From: Rubricoccus sp963708165
GTDB taxonomy: Bacteria > Bacteroidota > Rhodothermia > Rhodothermales > Rubricoccaceae
Assembly: GCA_963708165.1 (NCBI GenBank)
Contig: OY970187.1
Span: 2,728,001-2,792,000 of the forward strand
Reading direction: 5' to 3'
DNA length: 64,000 bases
Shown here: positions 1 through 9,080 of the stretch, one piece after another
How positions within the stretch are numbered: the first letter of the stretch is position 1
Layout: the number at the start of each line of letters is the position of its first letter
Position numbers and translations under genes: made by a program
The notes under the pieces: model-generated
Told to the model about the DNA's origin: nothing
The model's input: only the letters and a program-made list of their open reading frames with translations
The model's database searches: none

Positions 1-65
1 CGTACGTCTACACCCTCGAAGCCGAGGGCCAGACGACGAGCCGCCGGATGCTCGTGGTTCGCTAA
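1..65 (+). CDS. C-terminal end of a secreted protein with a type IX sorting-like tail (partial)
   Basis: Only the last 20 codons are in the window, in the frame that ends at TAA 63-65. The peptide ends in Thr-Ser-Arg-Arg-Met-Leu-Val-Val-Arg. This resembles the last strand of the C-terminal sorting domains used by the type IX secretion system, and the complete tails at 1768-2040 and 2160-2420 also end in a hydrophobic stretch plus Arg. The function of the rest of the protein cannot be seen. A strong hairpin terminator follows at 120-155. Confidence 0.55.
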   Translation, partial: YVYTLEAEGQTTSRRMLVVR

Positions 66-119
66 CCACACGTCTCTAGCCTCTGGCGCGGTCTCGCTGC
101 GCCAGAGGCTCAGATTCGC

Positions 120-155
120 GGGCGCCGGGCACAGTCCCGGCGCCCGTTTTGTTTG
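120..155 (+). terminator. Rho-independent terminator
   Basis: A perfect 10-bp stem (GGGCGCCGGG at 120-129 with CCCGGCGCCC at 136-145) has a 6-base loop and is followed by GTTTTGTTTG. It ends transcription of the gene that stops at 65. A separate inverted pair of the CCTCTGGCG repeat (80-88 and 101-109) lies just upstream and could form a second hairpin. Confidence 0.8.
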
Positions 156-173
156 TTCTTCCCCTTCGCTACG

Positions 174-2040
174 ATGCGCGCCCTTCTCGTTTCTCTCCTC
201 TGTCTCGCCTGTACCGCGCCTATGGTGCGCGCGCAACAGTCCGCCATCGGTCCCAAGCAGGAGTTCCGCGGCGCCTGGGTGGCGACGGTCGGCAACTTGG
301 ACTGGCCGAGTAGTCCTGGCCTCAGCACCGCGCAGCAACAGGCGGAGTTAATCGCCATCTTGGACGGGCTCAAAGCCGCTGGCGTCAATGCCGTGTTGTT
401 CCAGGTGCGCACAGAGGCTGACGCGATGTACGCCTCCGATCTGGAGCCGTGGTCGTACTGGCTGACCGGTACGCAGGGTGAGGCGCCTGACCCGTTTTAC
501 GATCCCCTGGAGTTCGCCATCGAGGAGGCGCACGCCAGAGGCATGGAACTCCACGCGTGGCTCAATCCCTACCGCGCCGACCGCGGCTCGTCCTACACGA
601 ATGCGACCATACACGTCACGGAGCAAAATCCCGAATGGCTGCTGCTATTTACGCGCACAGGCGTCAACATTCAGATTTTCGATCCGGGTCTGCAGGTCTC
701 ACGCGACCGCGTCTCAGCAGTGGTAGCTGACATCGTGCGGCGTTACGACGTAGACGGCATCCACTTCGATGACTATTTTTACCCGTACCCGCCCAACGAG
801 ATTGCGTCTCAAGACGCAGCCACGTTTGCGGCCAACGCCAGAGGCTTCACTGATATCGGTGACTGGCGCCGGGACAACGTCAATCTGATGGTAGCGCAGG
901 TGCAGGACAGCATCCAGGCGCTCGACCCGTCGGTCGCGTACGGCATCAGTCCGTTCGGTATCTGGAAGAGCGGTACGCCCACCGGCACGAGCGGCTTGGA
1001 CGCCTTCAGCGTGATCTACGCCGACGCTACACAGTGGCTCGACGCGCAGACGATCGATTACATCACGCCCCAGCTCTACTGGTCGTCGGAGCGCGCGATC
1101 GACACCAATGGTGATGGAACGCCGGACGTTTTCAACCGCCAGCGGTACTCTGATCTCTTGCCGTGGTGGGAGTCTGTACGCGGTGACCGTCACCTGTACC
1201 CGGGACTTGGCGCGTACCGAACGGGCTCCGCGGGATACTCCTCTAGCGAGATACCCAACCAGATCCGGTACACCCGCTCGCGCAGTGGTGCACAGGGCAC
1301 GGTGATGTTCCGCGTCTACGATGGCATCCTGAGCGGGGGACTGGGCCTCGCGGACAGCTTGGAAACAGACTTGTACCGCCGTCCCGCACTCACGCCCACG
1401 ATGGCGTGGAAGTCGCAGGACGCGCCCGCCGCGCCAGGGCCTCTGGCGCAAGAGTGGACGGGCGCGATCGAACTCACGCTGCGGTGGGAGCGCGCCTCTG
1501 GCGGCGACGCGGAGGCAGAGCGCTACGCCGTCTACAAAATCCTCTCGGATGGAATGGAGCCCGACTACAGCGTGGCGCTGGCCGACCCGGCCAACCTCTT
1601 CGCTGTGACAGGCGACACGCTGCTCGTGGACCAGCCCAACGTGGAGAGCAGCGCGTGGTACTACGTGGTGACGGCCGTAAGCGCCAACTCCATCGAGAGC
1701 GCGCCGTCCAACGCCAGTCTCCGTCGAAGGCCGCGACACGTCGTCGGAGCCGACGCCAGAGGCCACCGTGGAGCTTCTGGCGCCGCGGCCCAACCCGTTC
1801 TCGCAGCAGACCGATGTCGCGTTTACGCTCGCGCAGCCGGGCCGCGTTTCGCTTCGCGTGCTGGACTTGCTCGGCCGCGAGGTCGCGGTTTTGCTAGACA
1901 ACGCGCTGATGCCCGCAGGGACACAGTCGGTCATGTGGCGCGCGAACGCTGCATCGGGCCAGGCGGCGAGCGGCACGTACATGCTCGTGCTGGAAGCGGG
2001 TGGCGAGCGCCGCACCCGCGCCGTCACGCTCGTGCGCTGA
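174..2040 (+). CDS. Secreted glycoside hydrolase-like protein (GHL10/DUF187 family) with type IX tail; one frameshift
   Basis: The ATG at 174 starts a clear signal peptide (MRALLVSLLCLACTAPMVRA). An upstream TTG at 153 is open but adds nothing useful. Residues from about 30 to 400 match the GHL10 (YddW-type) TIM-barrel family: EFRGAWVATVGNLDWPS near residue 30, LNPYRADRG, and GIHFDDYFYP near 195. These proteins are thought to act on glycans or cell wall. A fibronectin-like segment follows. The reading frame breaks near 1721 (AGTCTCCGTCGAAGG). Dropping one C continues into a typical sorting domain with RPNPFS, VLDLLGREV and SGTYMLVL, ending at 2040. The corrected length is 621 residues. The substrate cannot be told from the sequence. 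Confidence 0.8.
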
Positions 2041-2058
2041 GCCTCTGGCGCCAGAGGC
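2041..2058. repeat. Genome-wide 18-bp palindrome GCCTCTGGCGCCAGAGGC (representative copy; other copies listed)
   Basis: This is a perfect palindrome right after the stop codon of the preceding gene. Further exact or near-exact full copies start at about 4618, 8968, 11820, 14058, 16347, 17509, 19219, 21732, 28848, 30686, 33922, 35260, 38395, 39980, 42727, 42824, 44759, 46332, 48598, 48950, 62325 and 63596. The reverse arrangement CGCCAGAGGCCTCTGGCG occurs near 13841, 17296, 26966, 31675, 35519, 39176, 44815, 46489, 53942 and 55742. Single halves are far more frequent, inside and outside genes. It resembles HIP1 of cyanobacteria or palindromic elements in Rickettsia in kind, not in sequence. 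The function is unknown. Confidence 0.95.
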
Positions 2059-2090
2059 GGCACGTCGCGAGCACACTCTCGCAGACGAAA

Positions 2091-2123
2091 AGCGCCCCCG
2101 CCGAGCAATTCGGCGGGGGCGCT
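2091..2123. terminator. Strong hairpin terminator between convergent genes
   Basis: A 14-bp perfect stem (AGCGCCCCCGCCGA 2091-2104 with TCGGCGGGGGCGCT 2110-2123) has the loop GCAAT. On the minus strand it is followed by TTTT (complement of 2088-2091), so it should end the amidase/TolB-like operon read from the right. It may also stop transcripts of the plus-strand gene ending at 2040. Confidence 0.8.
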
Positions 2124-2159
2124 GTGCTCTCGCCAGAAGCCTCTGGCGGGGTGGCGCCG

Positions 2160-4691
2160 CTAGCGCACCACGGTGAGGCGCGCGGTGCTGGTCTCCTCGC
2201 CTGCCTGCACGCGGACGAAGTACACGCCCGAGGCGACGCCGCTGGCGTCCCACGTGAGCTCGCGCGTGCCCGCGCTCCAGGTCTCGCCAGAGGCTAGCCG
2301 TGCGATCTCGGCGCCTGTTGCGCTGTAGACCGTGGCCGTCACGGGCGTGGGCTCGGCGAGCGTGAGGCGCAGCGTGGCGCGGGAGCGGACCGGGTTGGGA
2401 AACGCCTCGCTCATCTGAAACGCGACGGCCTCTGGCGTCGGCTCGCTGTCGACGGAGGTGAGCTCGATGAGTTGGAGGTCGTCGACCCAGATCTCGCCGA
2501 ACTCCGCGCTCGGAGCCGATGGGTTGTAGGCGAGCTGGAACGAGTCGAAGTATCCACTGCCAGTTAGAACACCATCGGGGCTGATCCAGGTGCCGAAGCC
2601 GTCGGCGGAAATGTCCCAGGTGACGTTGCGCCACCCGACCCAGTCGATGGTCGTCCAGGGGCTGACCTCGATGCTTCCATCGTCACGCGCGGCGAAGCGA
2701 AACAGCGTGCCGCTGCCATCACCGAAGACGGCGGCGCGTAGCGTCGCCGAGCCCGTAAACGTCCGTGCGTTTGGCGGCGCCACGTCGCGGTATTGGCGGA
2801 TCAGCCAGTCAGTGTCCTGTGGCCTCCATCCGTACTGGATGGAGAGGGCCGTGTCGCCGGAGTAAAGCAAGCTCGCGACCTCGGACGAAGCGCCTGAAGC
2901 CGTGGAGTCGGTCGCGATGCCGGTCGTGGAGCCGCTTTTCTGCGGCTGCCACCAGTTGCCCGCTACGTCACCCTCGAAGCTGTCCATGACCGTCGGGACG
3001 GCGATCTGGTCTCCCGTCGTAAAGGGAAAGCCCTGGGTGCCAGTCTGCTCGTTCAGGAACAGGTCGCGGAGGCCGGGCAGCACGTCCAGGCGGTACGCGG
3101 CGTTCTGCGCCAGAGGCTCGGAGGGGAAGAACGAGATGACGCCCGCCTCACCCACGCGGCGGTACTGCACTGTGCCGGGCACCACCTCGCCGCTAGAGGC
3201 CCTGAGGCGCACGCGTCCCGGAACCGTGTCGGGATCCAGCGGCTCGGTGTACGTCACCGTGATGATGGGGCGGCGCTCGACAGCGGTCTCTCCCGGCTCG
3301 GGCGTCGCGCCTGCGATGCGCGGTGCCGTGGTGTCGGGGAAGCCGGTCGTGAATGTGATCTCGAATGCCTCTCCCGCGGTGCCATCCGCGTCTCCATCGA
3401 ACCCGTCGCCCGCGGTGCCCACGGCAGAGTCCGCGATGCGGAGCGTGTACATCGTCTCCGCGCTGAGGTCCGCCTCTGGCGTGAACGTGAGCTCGGTGTC
3501 GCCAGCGGCCCACGCGAACGTGCCGTTGACCGTGTCTCCGCCAGAGGCGAGCGTGAACGCGGCCTCTGTCGCGGCGCGGTCCATCGGGCGGCTAAACGTG
3601 ACGCGCAGCGGGTCCGAGACGCGGAACGGGTTCTGACCTGCCTCTGGCGACGAGGCTTCCACGATGGGTGGCACAGTCGAGATGAGTGCGGCGTCGAGAA
3701 AGGTGAACTCACCCTCTAGGAGCACGATCTGGCCCGTAGCGGTTCTGTAGCCGGGCGCGGTGAAGGTGGCGGTGAACGTCCCGGTGGGCATCTCCGGGAG
3801 GTAGTAGAAGCCGTTGTGCAGCTGGTCCGGGTCGTTGCTGTACTGGTTGAAGAGGCTCTCGTACGTGTCGGTGGTGTAGGTCTGCCCCGCGATCTCGACC
3901 GTCGCGCCGTTGATGGGAATGCCACTCTCGCCGTCGGTGACGATGCCCGTCGCGATGCGGTCTGGCGTGCGCGCCAGGCCGTGGTACTCCAGGATGGCCC
4001 AGAAGAAGGCCTGCGCCTCTAGCACCTTCCACTCCGCGTTCATGTTGAGCGTGTTCTGGCGCGGGTTGGTGTGGAAACCGCCCTCGCTCAGCACAGACGC
4101 CATGTTGGTGCGCCGGTTGACCGAGAGGAAAGAAAACTGATTGTCGTGGTTTTCCGGGAAGCCCTGGTAGAACGTGCGGTCGGCGAAGTTGCCGATCGTC
4201 GGGATGCGCATGGCGGCCGTCAGCGACTCGATGTAGAGATCGCCCATGAGCGCACCGCCGTTGGGCGTCTTCTCGACGGTCTCGCCGTTGCGCCGCCACC
4301 CGCCATAGAGCATCAGCGTGTTGTTCGTGCCGGGGCCTGCGGCGTTGCTGTGGATGGAGTGGAAAAAATCGGCGCCAAGCGAGTTGGCCTCGTCAGAGCG
4401 CTGGCTGAGCCCGACTTGCACCTGATCGTTCTCGCGGGAGATGTAGACGACTTCGATGTCGGTGCGGGTTTCGAGCATCTCCTTGAGCGCGAGGCCAACG
4501 CGGAGCACCTTTTGGGGCTCGGAGTAGCCGTAGATGCCGACGTTTTCGTCCGTCCCGCTGTGGCCAGGGTCGAGGTAGAGAGACCAGCCGTCGAGGCCGG
4601 TGACCTCTTGCGCCGACGCCTCTGGCGCCAGAGGCGCGAGGGTAAGCAGGAGCGCGAGGCCGAGCGCGAGGGGGGAAGCAGTGCGGGGCAT
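2160..4691 (-). CDS. Secreted N-acetylmuramoyl-L-alanine amidase, multidomain, with type IX tail
   Basis: The protein has 843 residues from the ATG at 4691. This start gives a clean signal peptide ending ...APEASAQ; an upstream in-frame extension has no signal character. Residues about 35-240 are an Amidase_3 zinc amidase with LDPGHSG, HSIHSNA and LSEGGFHTNP, which cuts the bond between muramic acid and the stem peptide. A carboxypeptidase-regulatory-like fold (GIVTDGESGIPINGATVEI, about 255-340), two Big_5-type Ig domains (about 350-570), a jelly-roll-like region and a sorting domain (FPNPVRSRATL, GVYFVRV) follow. It is probably exported and surface-attached. The stop of the upstream TolB-like gene is 4 bp away, so the two form an operon. 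The signal peptide contains a full copy of the 18-bp palindrome. Confidence 0.88.
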   Translation of the reverse strand: MPRTASPLALGLALLLTLAPLAPEASAQEVTGLDGWSLYLDPGHSGTDENVGIYGYSEPQKVLRVGLALKEMLETRTDIEVVYISRENDQVQVGLSQRSDEANSLGADFFHSIHSNAAGPGTNNTLMLYGGWRRNGETVEKTPNGGALMGDLYIESLTAAMRIPTIGNFADRTFYQGFPENHDNQFSFLSVNRRTNMASVLSEGGFHTNPRQNTLNMNAEWKVLEAQAFFWAILEYHGLARTPDRIATGIVTDGESGIPINGATVEIAGQTYTTDTYESLFNQYSNDPDQLHNGFYYLPEMPTGTFTATFTAPGYRTATGQIVLLEGEFTFLDAALISTVPPIVEASSPEAGQNPFRVSDPLRVTFSRPMDRAATEAAFTLASGGDTVNGTFAWAAGDTELTFTPEADLSAETMYTLRIADSAVGTAGDGFDGDADGTAGEAFEITFTTGFPDTTAPRIAGATPEPGETAVERRPIITVTYTEPLDPDTVPGRVRLRASSGEVVPGTVQYRRVGEAGVISFFPSEPLAQNAAYRLDVLPGLRDLFLNEQTGTQGFPFTTGDQIAVPTVMDSFEGDVAGNWWQPQKSGSTTGIATDSTASGASSEVASLLYSGDTALSIQYGWRPQDTDWLIRQYRDVAPPNARTFTGSATLRAAVFGDGSGTLFRFAARDDGSIEVSPWTTIDWVGWRNVTWDISADGFGTWISPDGVLTGSGYFDSFQLAYNPSAPSAEFGEIWVDDLQLIELTSVDSEPTPEAVAFQMSEAFPNPVRSRATLRLTLAEPTPVTATVYSATGAEIARLASGETWSAGTRELTWDASGVASGVYFVRVQAGEETSTARLTVVR

Positions 4692-4695
4692 CGGG

Positions 4696-5622
4696 CTACT
4701 GAGAGACGGGGAGGAGGTACACGGTCTCGCCGTTATCGAAGGCGATGCGGGCGCCATCGGGCGACCAGGAAGGGTTCATTTCGAGGCCGCTGGCGTCGGT
4801 CAGCTGGACGAGCGCGGAGCCGTCGGCGCGCGCGGCCCAGAGGTCCGCGGAGAGCATTTGGTGCCCGTCATCGGTCGTGCGCATAAACGCGACCCACTGG
4901 CCGTCCGGGCTCCACGTGGGGCGGTAGCCCGGGCCGAGATCCGTCAGGCCCGAGCCGTCTGCGCCTGCGACGTAGAGGTTGCCGCCCATCGCCTCGAAGG
5001 CCAGCCTCTGGCGGTCGGGCGAGGGTGTGAGGTTGAGCAGCCGCGTGCCGCCCAACGGCGCCAGAGGCCGTTCGCCAGCACCGCTGGCGGCGACCGCTCC
5101 GCTTTCGGCGAGCAAGAACGCTGCGCCTGTGCCGCCGGTGAGCGACGCCTCGGGGATGCGGCCCGTCTCGAAGCGCTCGACGGCGCCAGAGGCCTCCAGC
5201 ACGAGCGCCTGCGACCCGTCGGCGGACCAGCGCGGCAGCGTCGGCATGTGGCCGCGCCACGCGCTCAGCAGCGTCGTCTCGCCAGAGGCGAGGTCGATCA
5301 TCGCGACAGCATGGTCACGGTTGCGTCCGTCGGTTCGGTCGGTGCGGAGGAGGAGAGCGGTGCCGTCCGGGCTCCACTCGGGTGCGTACGCCGAGCCGCT
5401 GGCGAGCGCACTGAGTCCGCCATCCGGCGTGAGCAGCCACAGGCCCTGATGGTCGGGGCGCGAGGCGGCGATCCATTCGCCTGTCGGTGACCAGAGCGGG
5501 TGCGCCAGAGGCGCCTCGGCGGAGCCCGCGACAGGCACGGCCGGGCCGCTAGCGCGGAGGCTCTGGGCCTCTGGCGAGACGAAGGGCGCCGCGATGAGGG
5601 CGGCGAGGAGGAGCAAGCGCAT
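4696..5622 (-). CDS. TolB-like WD40/PD40 beta-propeller protein, exported
   Basis: The protein has 308 residues with a short signal peptide (MRLLLLAALIAAPFVSPEAQ). At least five PD40-type blades are visible from WSPTGEW, WSPDGTA, WSADGSQ, WSPDGQW and WSPDGARIAF, as in the C-terminal propeller of TolB and of prolyl oligopeptidases. There is no enzyme domain, so a binding or scaffold role in the periplasm is likely. It is the first gene of the two-gene unit with the amidase downstream, which suggests a link with cell-wall or surface processing (inference). A -7-like box lies at 5647-5654. Confidence 0.75.
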   Translation of the reverse strand: MRLLLLAALIAAPFVSPEAQSLRASGPAVPVAGSAEAPLAHPLWSPTGEWIAASRPDHQGLWLLTPDGGLSALASGSAYAPEWSPDGTALLLRTDRTDGRNRDHAVAMIDLASGETTLLSAWRGHMPTLPRWSADGSQALVLEASGAVERFETGRIPEASLTGGTGAAFLLAESGAVAASGAGERPLAPLGGTRLLNLTPSPDRQRLAFEAMGGNLYVAGADGSGLTDLGPGYRPTWSPDGQWVAFMRTTDDGHQMLSADLWAARADGSALVQLTDASGLEMNPSWSPDGARIAFDNGETVYLLPVSQ

Positions 5623-5646
5623 GTGCGATCTGGAAGCGGTACCGGA

Positions 5647-5654
5647 CGAAAGTA
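5647..5654 (-). promoter_or_regulatory. Promoter -7 element TACTTTCG
   Basis: On the minus strand TACTTTCG lies about 25 bp before the start of the TolB-like gene. It fits the Bacteroidota consensus TAnnTTTG at most positions. The same kind of octamer precedes many genes in this window. Confidence 0.55.
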
Positions 5655-5868
5655 GGCCCCGCGCGCAGGATGGGCGAGGGCGAATGCATGTGCGCGGTGT
5701 GAGGCGGCGCGTGCGTGACGCAGAGCTTGCGGAGAAACCTCTGGCGCGAGGTCACGCCCTGTGCCTCTCCCTCGAGACGCGCACGGAGGTGTACAACAGA
5801 TTCTGAGGGGGAGGTAGCGCTGGGTAAGCTGCTACGTTTTATACTGATGGGCTGCACTCTATTTCCCC

Positions 5869-8375
5869 GTGGAGACCCCCGTACGTCCAGACGTAATCGA
5901 CCGGTACCGCGTGCTCGGCACGCTGGGCCGCGGTGGAATGGGCGTCGTCTACCGCGCGCGAGACGAACGGCTGGACCGTGAGGTCGCGCTCAAAATGCTG
6001 CCGGACGCCGACCGCGACGACGATAGCTCCCGCCAGAGGCTGCTCGTCGAGGCCCGGGCTGCGGCCCGAATCGACCACCCGCACGTCTGCGCGGTCTACG
6101 AAGTGGGGGAGACCGAGGACGGCCACGGCGTTCGTCGCGATGGGCTGCTACGAGGGCGAGACGCTCCGCGACCGCCTGCGCCGCGGGCCTCTGGCGCCCG
6201 AGCAGGTCGACACATTCGGCCGCCAGATCGCCAGCGGCCTGGGCGCCGCGCACGCCAGAGGCATCGTCCACCGCGATCTCAAGCCGTCCAACATCTTCCT
6301 GTGCGAGCGGCGACCGGCTCACGGCCAAGATCCTCGACTTCGGAATCGCGAAGATGGAGGGCACGGACCTCACCAAGACAGGCGTGACCTCGGGGACGCT
6401 GTTCTACGCCGCGCCGGAGCAGGCGCGAGGACAAGCCGAGGCGCGCTCGGATCTGTGGTCGCTCGGCGTGGTGCTGTACGAAGCGCTGACGGGCCACCGC
6501 CCGTTCGAGGGCAGCTACGAGGCGGCCACGCTCTACGCCATTTTGCACGAGGCGCCCGCGCCGCTCCCCGCAGACACGCCGGAGCCTCTGGCGTCGGTCG
6601 TGATGCGGCTGTTGGAGAAGGTGCCAGAGGCCCGGTTCGCGTCGGCACAGGAGGTGGAGCGGGCGCTGACGGGAGGGCGACTGGCGCCAGAAGCTTCATC
6701 CCGGCTCTCGCGAAGGCCATGGAGGGGCGGCGCCGTCGGCGCGGCGCTCGCGTTGCTCGTGCTCGTCAGCTGGGTGTTCTGGTCAGCCTCCAGCGCCCGA
6801 AGTCTTCCGGACGAGATCCATCTCGCCATTCTCCCGTTCGCGTCGCCAGAGGCGGACTCTCTAGATGCCGCGCTGGCAGATGGCCTCGCTCCCTTGATCA
6901 CGAGCGAACTGGCCAGCGTCCGGCCCAGAGACGGGGCACTTCACCTCGTGCCGTCCAGCGAGGTCCGGGAGGCCGGGGTGACGCGCACGTCCGATGTGGC
7001 AAAGGTGCTCGGCGCGACGGCACTCGTGCGTGGGACATTTCGGCGCCAGGGCGACAGCCTCGCCGTCGAGATCGAAGTCGTAGACGCCACCACCTCCCGC
7101 CTTCTCGCGTCCCGGATCGTCGGGGCCTCTGGCGAGAGGCCCGGAGGGCTCGTCGTTGCAGCAGTAGGTGTGGTGTCGGATGCGCTCGGGCTCGGGGCGG
7201 ACGCCGTACAACTCGCAGCGAGGCAAGCGACGGCGCCAGAGGCGTACGGGCCGTATCTCCGGGGGGTCGGCTACCTGGAGCAGCCTCCCACGCGGGGAGC
7301 CGCCTACGCTGCGGTCGCGCTGTTCGAGGAGGCCGCGGCTTTAGATCCGCGCTCGCCGTTTGTGCGCGCGGGACTCGCGCAGGCCGTCTACCGTCAGTTC
7401 CGGCTTAGCTACGACGTGGCAACCCTGGACCGCGCCGAGGCAGAGGCCCGACGCGTGATCGGCCTCGCAGGCCCGCGCGCGCCAGAGGCTGCCGCTCTCG
7501 CGCACGTTACGCTGGCCTCTGGCGCGATGGAGCGCGGGCGTTACCCCGAGGCGGTAGAGGAAGCACGGCAAGCCGTGGTTCTCGCGCCGAGGCTGGACGC
7601 CACGCGCCGTACGCTCGGGCGCGCGTTCGAGAAGTCGGGCCGTGTCGCCGACGCCGAGCGCGAACTGAGCGAGGCCGTTGCACTGCGCCCGGACTCGTGG
7701 ATGGCGCAAAACACTCTCGGAGGGTTCTTCTTCCGTCAGGGCCGCTTCGGCGAAGCCCAGGCAGCGTTCGAGACCGCCGTCCAACTCGTGCCCGGTGACG
7801 CGACGGCCCACTTCAACCTCGGCGCGGCGCTCTTCAACGCCTCTGGCGACGCCGAAGCCGCCATCCCGCATCTTGAGACGAGCATCGACATCCGGCCTAC
7901 GCCAGAGGCCCTCGGCAACCTCGCCTACATCCGTCTCGTCGCGGAGGACCGGCCTTCCGAGGCTGCGGCCCTGTACCGGCAGGCTCTCGCAATCGATCCG
8001 GTCGATGCGTATTCGTGGGGATCGCTCTCTTCCGCGCTAGAGGCCTCGGGCGAGAGAGATGAGTCCCGGCGGGCGCTGGAGCGTGCCGTCGAAGCCGCTC
8101 GCACAAAGCTGAATGTCAATCCCAACGATGCCAGCCTGCTCGCCTTCGCAGCAACGTGCAATGCCTCTCTCGAACAAAACGAAGATGCCAAGCGGCTAAT
8201 AGAGCGGGCGCTGGAGCACGGCCGCGACGACATGAACGTCCTCGCTGACGCGGCCTCCACGTACCAGCAAATAGGCGACGCGCCAGAGGCCCGGCGGTGG
8301 CTCCGGGCGGCGAGCGCGGCAGGATTTGCGGAGGAATGGGTCCGGGAGGACTCAGTGCTGAATCTGATTCGCTAA
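5869..8375 (+). CDS. Membrane-anchored Ser/Thr protein kinase with TolB-N-like and TPR domains; two frameshifts
   Basis: The GTG at 5869 starts a PknB-type kinase: glycine loop LGRGGMGVVYRARD near residue 16, VALKML lysine, HRDLKPSN (about 6270), LDFGIAK (about 6335) and APEQARG. A membrane span (about 6722-6785) leads to a segment starting IHLAILPF that resembles the TolB N-terminal-like domain fused to many such kinases, then a long run of TPRs to the stop. Total is 834 residues after correction. The frame shifts by one extra C near 6127 (GACGGCCACGGCG) and again near 6311 (GAGCGGCGACC). Both interruptions fall inside the catalytic domain, so as written the kinase is broken; sequence error is the simpler reading. 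TACGTTTT at 5833-5840 is a possible -7 box. Confidence 0.82.
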
Positions 8376-8459
8376 GAAATTGTTTGTTAACGATCTGTCC
8401 ACTACTCTTCATGCGAGGCGCTCGTGCCGTATCCCTTCCCAACCAGCCCCTGGCCTGCT

Positions 8460-8945
8460 ATGCGTCGAATCGATGTTTATACCTTCTACAGGAAGAAAAC
8501 CAAGACGTGGCGGGTTCGACCTGAAGAGATCGATCTGGACGTGGGCGATACAGTGGTGCTCCGTTCGAGAGAGAAAGGCCGTAGAAGTGTGACGTACAGC
8601 TTCCCGAGGGGCCACCCGTTTGCTCAACAGGAAGGGGTCGCGTTTACGCAAAAACTTGCCCCTGGCGGAAACACGGCTAGGTTCACGGTACGCGAGGACG
8701 CGGACGTTGGAAAGCTGTACTGCTTCTGCGTGTACGTCACCGAGGTCAAGAACCCCATCGATCAGGAGGCCACGGGACCACAGGAAGTGGGCTGCGACGA
8801 TCTTTGCTTGGACCCGCGCGGCGCGACCGACGATGTCCCGTTCGATGCCGACGCAGAGGCTGAGGATGTAGACGAACTGAACGACGATCAGACAACCGAG
8901 AAAGAACTCGTCGGCGTTCGTCCGCGGATGCGCGTCCGCGGGTAG
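8460..8945 (+). CDS. Hypothetical protein, 161 residues, acidic C-terminus
   Basis: I chose the ATG at 8460 (MRRIDVYTFYRKK). A GTG at 8424 is also in frame but gives an unconvincing N-terminus. The first 100 residues look like a beta-rich domain (VGDTVVLRSREKGRRSVTYSF ... ARFTVREDADVGKLYCFCVYV) with a Cys-Phe-Cys pair. The tail is strongly acidic (DADAEAEDVDELNDDQ). A cupredoxin-like fold is conceivable from the strand pattern but no copper site is evident. The gene and its upstream region lack the CCTCTGGCG repeat for about 680 bp, and the upstream DNA is AT-richer than its surroundings. No family is recognised. Confidence 0.6.
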   Translation: MRRIDVYTFYRKKTKTWRVRPEEIDLDVGDTVVLRSREKGRRSVTYSFPRGHPFAQQEGVAFTQKLAPGGNTARFTVREDADVGKLYCFCVYVTEVKNPIDQEATGPQEVGCDDLCLDPRGATDDVPFDADAEAEDVDELNDDQTTEKELVGVRPRMRVRG

Positions 8946-9029
8946 CTCACGTGGTGCGCAGGACAAGCCTCTGGCGCCAGAGGTCCTGCTGTCCGCCAGA
9001 GGCTAAGCGTCCGTCCCGGCCTCTGGCGG

Positions 9030-9037
9030 TAGCTTGC
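9030..9037 (+). promoter_or_regulatory. Promoter -7 element TAGCTTGC before leuS
   Basis: TAGCTTGC lies 43 bp before the leuS ATG and matches the octamer found immediately before priA. A short leader of about 35-40 nt would result. Confidence 0.45.
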
Positions 9038-9080
9038 GCGCCCTCACGCACGCACCCGCCGCGGCCCCGCGGCGCTCAAG

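Noticed and set aside
6120..6320. Programmed frameshifts in the Ser/Thr kinase
   Set aside because: The sites lack slippery heptamers and both fall in the catalytic core. Similar single-base insertions occur in many unrelated genes here.
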